From Pseudomonas parafulva NBRC 16636 = DSM 17004 (GTDB lineage Bacteria > Pseudomonadota > Gammaproteobacteria > Pseudomonadales > Pseudomonadaceae), in contig NZ_BBIU01000013.1 in assembly GCF_000730645.1 (NCBI RefSeq), positions 169,917-233,916 on the forward strand: a stretch of DNA of 64,000 nt, read 5' to 3'. Position 1 is the stretch's first letter. Each line of letters starts with the position of its first letter. Below the pieces are notes generated by a model that was not told where the DNA came from, ran no database searches, and saw nothing but the letters and a program-made list of their open reading frames with translations. Below are positions 58,426 through 64,000 of this stretch, piece after piece. Position numbers and translations under genes: made by a program.

Positions 58426-59604
58426 TCACACCAGCGCCGCTGCTGGCCCAAAGAACTCGTAACGGCTCTGCTGCTCTGGCACCCCCAACGCCATCAACTG
58501 CCGCTTCACCGCCGCCATGAACGGTTTGGGCCCCAGGAAGTAAGCATCGACATCGCGCTCACGAGGCATCCATTCACCCAGCAGGTCCTCGTTCAACAGG
58601 CCAATCGCATCAGCCTGCCCGGCGTCATCCGGCTCGGCATAGCAGTAAAAGCGGGTGAGTTGCGGGTGCTGTGCTGCCTGCGCATCGACCCAGTCGCGGA
58701 ATGCATGCACCGCGCCATTGCGCGCGCAGTGGATGAAGTGCACTGGCCGCCCGGTTTTCAAGGCCGCTTGCAGCATTGCCAAGGTCGGCGTAATACCCAC
58801 ACCGCCGCTGATCAACAGCAAAGGCTTGTCGCTCTCGACCAGCGTGAAATCCCCCGCCGGCGGGAACATCTGCACGGTCTGCCCCACCCTCAGTTGATCG
58901 TGCAGGTAGTTGGACACCTTGCCACCGGCTTCGCGCTTAACGCTGATACGGTACTGCTCGCCGTCGCACAAGGCGGACAGCGAGTAGTTGCGCCGCTGCT
59001 CGGTGCCCTCGATCAGCAGTTTGAGGCCGATGTACTGGCCTGGCTCAGCCTTGAGCACCGGTTTGCCGTCCACCGGGGCGAAGTAGAACGAGACGATCTC
59101 GCTGCTCTCCTGCTCGCGGCGCACCAAGCGAAACTCGCGAGTACCGCGCCAGCCGCCTTCTGCCTCCTCCTTCTGCTTGTACAGGCCTTCCTCGGCACCG
59201 ATCAGGATGTCTGCCAACTGCCCATAGGCGGCAGCCCAGGCGTCGATGACTGCAGGCGTGGCAATGTCCTTGCCCAGCACTTCTTCGATGGCACGCAGCA
59301 GGCAACTGCCCACGATGGGGTAGTGCTCAGGCAAAATTTGCAATGCCACGTGCTTGTTGATGATCTGCCCGACCAGCCCACCCAGTTGCTCCAACTGGTC
59401 GATGTGGCGGGCGTACATCAGCACACCGTTGGCCAGCGCACGGGGCTGGTCACCGCTGGCCTGGTGGGCCTGGTTGAATAGCGGGCGCACCTGCGGGTAC
59501 TCGGCGAGCATCATCTGGTAAAAATGGGTGGTCAGCGCCTCGCCGCCGCTTTCCAGCAGGGGCACAGTGGCCTTGATGATTGCACGTTGTTCGGCATTAA
59601 GCAT
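58426..59604 (-). CDS. hmp: Flavohemoglobin, nitric oxide dioxygenase
   Basis: A 392-residue three-domain enzyme that turns NO and O2 into nitrate. The globin domain (residues 1-140) begins LNAEQRAIIKATVPLLE and has the proximal heme histidine in the INKHVALQI region. The FAD domain shows RNYSLSALCDGEQYRISVKRE. The NAD domain has LLISGGVGITPTLAML and YFLGPKPFM. It is divergent from norR and expected to be its target. The ATG at 59604 matches the family start. Confidence 0.97.
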   Translation of the reverse strand: MLNAEQRAIIKATVPLLESGGEALTTHFYQMMLAEYPQVRPLFNQAHQASGDQPRALANGVLMYARHIDQLEQLGGLVGQIINKHVALQILPEHYPIVGSCLLRAIEEVLGKDIATPAVIDAWAAAYGQLADILIGAEEGLYKQKEEAEGGWRGTREFRLVRREQESSEIVSFYFAPVDGKPVLKAEPGQYIGLKLLIEGTEQRRNYSLSALCDGEQYRISVKREAGGKVSNYLHDQLRVGQTVQMFPPAGDFTLVESDKPLLLISGGVGITPTLAMLQAALKTGRPVHFIHCARNGAVHAFRDWVDAQAAQHPQLTRFYCYAEPDDAGQADAIGLLNEDLLGEWMPRERDVDAYFLGPKPFMAAVKRQLMALGVPEQQSRYEFFGPAAALV

Positions 59605-59697
59605 TGCGGTAACTCCTGAGCCTTTCGCTTCGAATGATTGCCCCAGGTATTTCACCATTCATGCCAACTCGCAGAAGCGGTGATTCCGGGCCTTTGA

Positions 59698-59745
59698 GTC
59701 ATCACCATGTCAAAAAGACAATGCCACGCGTATAGTCATATAGAC
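59698..59745. promoter_or_regulatory. NorR-like GT-N7-AC sites between hmp and norR
   Basis: GTCAAAAAGAC (59709-59719) and GTCATATAGAC (59735-59745) both fit GT-N7-AC with the GTCA-N3-AGAC form, near the GTCA-N3-TGAC enhancer consensus of NorR. A degenerate third site, GTCATCACCAT, is at 59698-59708. They lie 94-141 nt before hmp and 15-62 nt before norR, the distance expected for a sigma-54 enhancer. I see only weak -24/-12 candidates. Confidence 0.65.
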
Positions 59746-59759
59746 CCACTGGAGTCCAT

Positions 59760-61313
59760 ATGACCGCAAAGCCACTGCTCACTGCCCTATTGCCGCTGGT
59801 CAGCGACCTGTCACGAGACCTGCCCGATCAGGAGCGCTATCGAAGGCTATTGCAAGCCATGCGCAGCCTGTTGCCCTGCGATGCGGCAGCGTTATTGCGC
59901 CTGGACGGGGAATGGCTGGTACCGCTGGCGGTGGATGGCCTGAGCCCCGATACCCTGGGCCGGCGCTTCCGCGTCAGTGAGCACCCACGCTTCCAGCAAC
60001 TGCTGAGCCGCCCTTCCCCTACCCGCTTCCCTAGCGACTCAGACCTACCGGACCCCTACGATGGCCTGGTCAACGCCCCAGGCGTGGACCTGGAGGTTCA
60101 CGACTGCATGGGCTGCCCGCTGATGGTCGATGAACAACCCTGGGGGCTTGTTACCCTGGACGCCCTGACCCCCGGGCAGTTCCAGAGCCTGGAGCTGGAC
60201 GCCCTGCAAGCGTTCGCCAGCCTGGCCGCGGCTACGGTGACCGTTGCCGAGCGCATCGAGCACCTGGCCCTGCGCGCCGAGGACGAGCACCAGCGCGCCG
60301 AGGTGTACCGCCAGGCCAGCGGCCAGGACAAGGAACTGATCGGCCAGAGCCCTGCACACAAACGCCTGGCGGATGAAATTCGCCTGGTGGGCGGCAGCGA
60401 CCTGACCGTGCTGATCAGTGGCGAGACCGGCGTGGGCAAGGAGCTGGTAGCCCAGGCGCTGCACAAGGCGAGCAACCGTGCCGGCAAACCGATGGTCAGC
60501 CTGAACTGCGCAGCCCTGCCGGACACCCTGGTGGAAAGCGAACTGTTCGGCCATGTCCGCGGTGCGTTCACCGGCGCCCACGGCGAGCGCCGCGGCAAGT
60601 TCGAGCTGGCCAACGGTGGCACCCTGTTCCTTGACGAGGTGGGCGAACTGCCGTTGACCGTGCAAGCCAAGCTGCTTCGGGTACTGCAGAGCGGCCAGCT
60701 GCAGCGCCTGGGCTCGGACCGCGAGCACCGCGTGGACGTGCGCCTGATCGCAGCCACCAACCGCGACCTGGCAGCTGAAGTACGCGAGGGCCGCTTCCGG
60801 GCAGACTTTTATCACCGCCTCAGCGTATACCCTCTGCACGTCCCCCCACTGCGAGAAAGAGGTCGCGATGTGCTGCTATTGGCGGGCTATTTTCTGGAAC
60901 AGAACCGATCACGCCTTGGCCTGAACAGCCTTCGGCTGAGCCCTGACGGGCAGGCTGCGCTGGTTGCCTACGGCTGGCCTGGCAATGTGCGCGAACTGGA
61001 GCACCTGATCGGCCGCTCCGCCCTCAAAGCCCTGGGGCAACATGCAGAGCGCCCGCGCATCCTCACCCTTGGGGCTGCCGACCTGGACCTGCGCCCCTCA
61101 GCACTGCCAACCGTAGACACCCCCTCCCAGCAACCCGATACGGCGGCGCCGCTGCCCACAACCGGGCTGCGCGAAGCAGTCGATGCCTACCAGCGGCAGG
61201 TGATCGAAAACTGCCTGCAACGGCATCAGGAAAACTGGGCAGCTGCCTCCCGAGAGCTTGGCCTGGACCGTGCCAACCTGAGCCGATTGGCCCGCAGACT
61301 GGGCCTTCGCTGA
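59760..61313 (+). CDS. norR: Nitric-oxide-responsive sigma-54 activator NorR
   Basis: A 517-residue regulator. The N-terminal GAF domain (residues about 20-170) would bind NO at a mononuclear iron. The AAA+ domain has Walker A GETGVGKE, the sigma-54-contacting GAFTGA loop, and Walker B LFLDEVGEL. The C-terminal Fis-type helix-turn-helix is NWAAASRELGLDRANLSRLARRLGL. It should activate the divergent hmp gene. Confidence 0.95.
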   Translation: MTAKPLLTALLPLVSDLSRDLPDQERYRRLLQAMRSLLPCDAAALLRLDGEWLVPLAVDGLSPDTLGRRFRVSEHPRFQQLLSRPSPTRFPSDSDLPDPYDGLVNAPGVDLEVHDCMGCPLMVDEQPWGLVTLDALTPGQFQSLELDALQAFASLAAATVTVAERIEHLALRAEDEHQRAEVYRQASGQDKELIGQSPAHKRLADEIRLVGGSDLTVLISGETGVGKELVAQALHKASNRAGKPMVSLNCAALPDTLVESELFGHVRGAFTGAHGERRGKFELANGGTLFLDEVGELPLTVQAKLLRVLQSGQLQRLGSDREHRVDVRLIAATNRDLAAEVREGRFRADFYHRLSVYPLHVPPLRERGRDVLLLAGYFLEQNRSRLGLNSLRLSPDGQAALVAYGWPGNVRELEHLIGRSALKALGQHAERPRILTLGAADLDLRPSALPTVDTPSQQPDTAAPLPTTGLREAVDAYQRQVIENCLQRHQENWAAASRELGLDRANLSRLARRLGLR

Positions 61314-61503
61314 GGTTTTCTCACAAAAGGATTAACCCAGAAAGCCATCTGGTTGCTTCTTGCCTGGCTGCTATATCTCCCTAACCACCCACATCTTGAC
61401 CAGGCGGTCGAGGCTGCGCGCAGGCGCCCTTCAAGGGCCGGTGACGCAGCGGCGGCCCGAGGATTTCGGGCCGGGGGATTCGCACACCAGCAGGGAGCTA
61501 CCT
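61314..61503 (+). promoter_or_regulatory. lapF leader with GGA hairpin and Rsm-like ribosome binding site
   Basis: A hairpin GGCCCGA-GGATT-TCGGGCC (61454-61472) presents GGA in the loop. CAGGGAGC (61491-61498) overlaps the ribosome binding site 6 nt before the ATG and matches the CANGGANG RsmA/CsrA motif at 7 of 8 positions. Together they resemble a two-site Rsm repression leader. Confidence 0.5.
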
Positions 61504-64000
61504 ATGGAAAACATCGTCGTCGCCGATAAGCAATCCGCCGTCGCCACCCAGAACGCCTGGGGCAATATCAGCCTGAACGGACCCGGTGTGGTCCAGATGC
61601 CCGTCTCCCCCGACCAGGTCGCCACCGTCACCCAGCGCGGGCAAGACCTGATCGTCACGCTCAAGTCCGGCGAAAAAGTCACCATCGGTAACTTCTTCGC
61701 GGTGAACCAGGCAGGCGTCGGCAGCGACATGGTCTTCGTCGGCGAAGACGGCACCCTGTGGCACGCTGACTACGACGCGGCAGCATTCACCGGCTTCACC
61801 TTCAATGAGGTCGCCTCGCTGGACGAGCTGGTCGCCGGCATCGGTACAGCGGGTGAAGCGATGCCAACCTGGGCAATTGCGGGCCTTAGCCTGCTGGGTG
61901 TAGGGGGCGGTGCGGCAGCGGTTTCCGGTGGTGGCGGCGGTGGTGGTGGTGGCAGCGCCCCTGCACCGGACACCACAGCCCCGGCGACACCCATCGACTT
62001 GCTGGTATCGCCCGACGGGCTGCGCCTGTCCGGCCGTGGCGAGGCAGGCGCTACGGTCAATGTCCGGGATGCGGCGGGGAACGTGATTGGTAATGGCACC
62101 GTCGGCGCAGACGGTAGCTTCGAGGTTGCGCTCAACCCACCGCAGGTCAACAACGAGAACCTGCAGGTAACCTTGACCGACGGGGCTGGCAACGAGTCGG
62201 CACCGGGAACGGTCACTGCCCCGGATGCGACCGCCCCCCTTCCCCCTGGCGATCTGGCCATTGATGCCCAGGGCGTTACGCTGACCGGCCGGGGTGAACC
62301 AGGCGCCACCGTGAACGTCCGCGACGCCGCTGGCAATGTGATAGGCAGCGGCAGTGTGGCAGCTGACGGCAGCTTCAGCGTTGTACTCAGCCCCGCGCAG
62401 ATCAACAGCGAGAGCTTGCAGGTGACCTTGACCGATGCCGCCGGCAATGTCTCGCAGGCCAGCAGCATCACCGCACCCGATCTGACACCCCCTCTCGCAC
62501 CGACCGACCTCGCTGTGAGCGCTCAAGGCACAACGCTCACAGGCCGCGCCGAGCCGGGCTCGACCGTGGCGGTAAGGGGCGCGGGTGGGGTGTTGTTGGG
62601 CACTGCAACAGCCGGTGCCGATGGTCTGTTCAGCATCACCCTGCAACCTGCCCAGACAGATGGGCAAGGCTTGACGGTGACGGCTACCGATGCGGCCGGC
62701 AACCTTTCACCTGGCGCCACCATCACTGCGCCGGACATCGACGGCGTCGATACCACACCGCCTGGTGCACCGGTCGATCTGGCGGTTGGCCTTGCCGGTA
62801 CGCGACTGACTGGCCGAGGTGAAGCCGGCACCACCGTGCAGGTGCGTGATGCCGCAGGTAATGTCATTGCCACTGGAACCGTGGGGCCGAATGGCACATT
62901 TGCGGTGTCACTGAACCCAGCTGTGAAAGACGGCAGCACCCTGCAGGTTACCCTTACCGATGCCGCTGGCAATGTATCGCCCCCCGGCAGCGTCGCCTCG
63001 CCGGACCTCACTGCTCCCGCACAACCCACCGACCTGGCCCTGGCAGACGGCGTGACCTTCACCGGCCGCGGTGAACCAGGCGCCACAGTTCAGGTGCGTG
63101 ATGCCGCTGGCACTCTGATCGGCACTGGCGTTGTCGGGGCTGACGGGCTGTTCAGCCTGACCTTGTCCCCTGCCCAGGCCAACGGCCAAGCCCTGGATGT
63201 GCGGCTGGTGGATGCTGCCGGTAACGTTTCTGCACCTCTGCAATTCGATGCACCCGACATCACCCCGCCCGATGCGGTGACCAATATCCTGGTCGGCCCT
63301 GGCGGCACTGCCCTGAGCGGGCGAGGCGAAGCCGGCGCCACCGTCGAAGTGCGTGACGCCGACGGTAATCTACTGGGTCGTGGCGTGGTCACTGCCAATG
63401 GCACCTTCCTGGTCAGCCTTGATCCTGCTGCACAGCCCGGCGAGCAATTGAGCCTGGTGCAGATTGACCCAAGCGGTAACGCTTCGGTCGCCGTGGATTA
63501 CGAGGTCCCTCTTACCACCGCGCCGGAGAGCCCGACCAACCTGACCGTCAACGCGGACGGTACAGCGCTGACGGGTAATGCACCGGCTGGCTCTCGCGTA
63601 GAAGTCCGTGGGGCAGATGGCACGTTGATTGATAGTGCTGTCGCCAATGCCGATGGCACCTTTAGCATCACGCTGAACCCTGCTCAAGCCAACGGTGAAT
63701 TACTGGACGTAGTCGCCATCGAAAACGGCCTGTCTTCCCTCCCCGCTCAGGTCACAGCACCCGATATCACCGCACCTGCGGCACCGACCGAATTGGCCGT
63801 CAGTGCAGACGGGACTGTGATTACAGGTCGCGCAGAACCGGGTAGCACCGTACGTATATTGGCGGCTAACGGCACTGAGCTTGGCACCGCAGTGGTCGGC
63901 GCAACGGGCTTGTTCAACATCAGCCTGACGCCACCCCAAGTGGACGGCGAAGTGCTGCAAGCCACCGCCACTGATGCCGCTGGCAATACATCAACCGCCA
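61504..64000 (+). CDS. lapF: LapF-type giant surface adhesin, 5' part
   Basis: The frame is open from the ATG at 61504 to the right edge (832 residues) and continues beyond it. Residues 1-135 form a BapA-prefix-like N-terminal module (NIVVADKQSAVATQNAWGNI; VTLKSGEKVTIGNFF; TLWHADYDAAAFTGFTFNEV). A hydrophobic stretch and nine glycines (142-150) follow, then Ig-like repeats from residue 160. LapF is secreted by a type I system and mediates cell-cell adhesion in mature biofilms of Pseudomonas putida, where it follows norR. The lapF neighbours and repeat type support the name. The C-terminal secretion signal lies outside the window. Confidence 0.92.
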   Translation, partial: MENIVVADKQSAVATQNAWGNISLNGPGVVQMPVSPDQVATVTQRGQDLIVTLKSGEKVTIGNFFAVNQAGVGSDMVFVGEDGTLWHADYDAAAFTGFTFNEVASLDELVAGIGTAGEAMPTWAIAGLSLLGVGGGAAAVSGGGGGGGGGSAPAPDTTAPATPIDLLVSPDGLRLSGRGEAGATVNVRDAAGNVIGNGTVGADGSFEVALNPPQVNNENLQVTLTDGAGNESAPGTVTAPDATAPLPPGDLAIDAQGVTLTGRGEPGATVNVRDAAGNVIGSGSVAADGSFSVVLSPAQINSESLQVTLTDAAGNVSQASSITAPDLTPPLAPTDLAVSAQGTTLTGRAEPGSTVAVRGAGGVLLGTATAGADGLFSITLQPAQTDGQGLTVTATDAAGNLSPGATITAPDIDGVDTTPPGAPVDLAVGLAGTRLTGRGEAGTTVQVRDAAGNVIATGTVGPNGTFAVSLNPAVKDGSTLQVTLTDAAGNVSPPGSVASPDLTAPAQPTDLALADGVTFTGRGEPGATVQVRDAAGTLIGTGVVGADGLFSLTLSPAQANGQALDVRLVDAAGNVSAPLQFDAPDITPPDAVTNILVGPGGTALSGRGEAGATVEVRDADGNLLGRGVVTANGTFLVSLDPAAQPGEQLSLVQIDPSGNASVAVDYEVPLTTAPESPTNLTVNADGTALTGNAPAGSRVEVRGADGTLIDSAVANADGTFSITLNPAQANGELLDVVAIENGLSSLPAQVTAPDITAPAAPTELAVSADGTVITGRAEPGSTVRILAANGTELGTAVVGATGLFNISLTPPQVDGEVLQATATDAAGNTSTA
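61981..64000 (+). repeat. Tandem Ig-like (Big_6-type) repeats of lapF
   Basis: Seven full repeats of 84-90 residues begin near residues 160, 246, 331, 421, 506, 590 and 675, with an eighth (759) cut by the edge. Each has LTGRGEPGATVxVRDAAGNxIGxGxVxADGxF near its start and AxxITAPDxTxP at its end. Repeats 6 and 7 are more diverged (LSLVQIDPSGN; LDVVAIENGLS). The nucleotide sequences are not identical, so no recent slippage is evident. Confidence 0.9.

Noticed and set aside
59605..59697. A sigma-54 promoter for hmp
   Set aside because: TGGCAT-type -24 elements occur on the minus strand, but the GC of the -12 element is missing at the right spacing, so I could not place it with confidence.

Overview
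The window is chromosomal DNA of a fluorescent Pseudomonas, most likely the Pseudomonas putida group. I infer this from gene order and protein sequences: speC beside a PepSY/flavodoxin reductase, an intact iscR-S-U-A-hscB-A-fdx-iscX cluster, cyoABCDE, hmp beside norR, and the 5' end of a lapF-type giant adhesin. High GC, REP-type intergenic repeats, and GTG/TTG starts agree. Almost everything is core genome. I see no insertion sequence, prophage, integrase, CRISPR array or rRNA operon.

Layout. 1-2.2 kb: the tail of an FAD oxidoreductase, a cupin and a periplasmic polyamine-binding protein, then prfC (minus strand). 4.4-7.8 kb: a four-gene OpuC-type betaine/choline/carnitine ABC importer. 8.3-12.2 kb: ornithine decarboxylase speC and a PepSY-flavodoxin-reductase fusion. 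12.3-29.2 kb: a long minus-strand block. It holds omega-amidase and methionine aminotransferase (methionine salvage), der-bamB-yfgM-hisS-ispG-rodZ-pilF-rlmN-ndk (GTPase, outer-membrane assembly, translation, isoprenoid, shape/pili, rRNA methylation) and the isc iron-sulfur operon. 29.4-31.9 kb: cysE, trmJ and suhB. 32-38.1 kb: a glycine-zipper protein and the queA-tgt-yajC-secD-secF operon, then tRNA-Leu(CAA).

38.5-50.7 kb is the more accessory part: a trypsin-like lipoprotein, a MASE2-GGDEF diguanylate cyclase divergent from a bestrophin-like channel, and a PhnD/C/E/E-like ABC importer divergent from selD-mnmH. I read that pair as a selenium uptake-to-tRNA selenouridine module. Next come an LprI-like protein, a membrane protein, a GNAT acetyltransferase, a 59-bp inverted repeat, a YkgJ-type protein and a lone alpha/beta hydrolase resembling lipase effectors. 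50.8-64 kb: alaC, the cyoABCDE ubiquinol oxidase, dsbB, hmp/norR for nitric oxide detoxification, and lapF running off the right edge.

Most regulatory logic visible in the DNA is local: IscR boxes before iscR, an ANR-like box upstream of cyoA, paired GT-N7-AC (NorR-like) boxes between hmp and norR, several clear intrinsic terminators, a strong tRNA promoter, and two GGA-containing Rsm-like sites in the lapF leader. I did not find a clearly new multi-gene system. The best leads are the selenium-linked transporter, the orphan hydrolase, the lapF leader, and the intergenic repeats.
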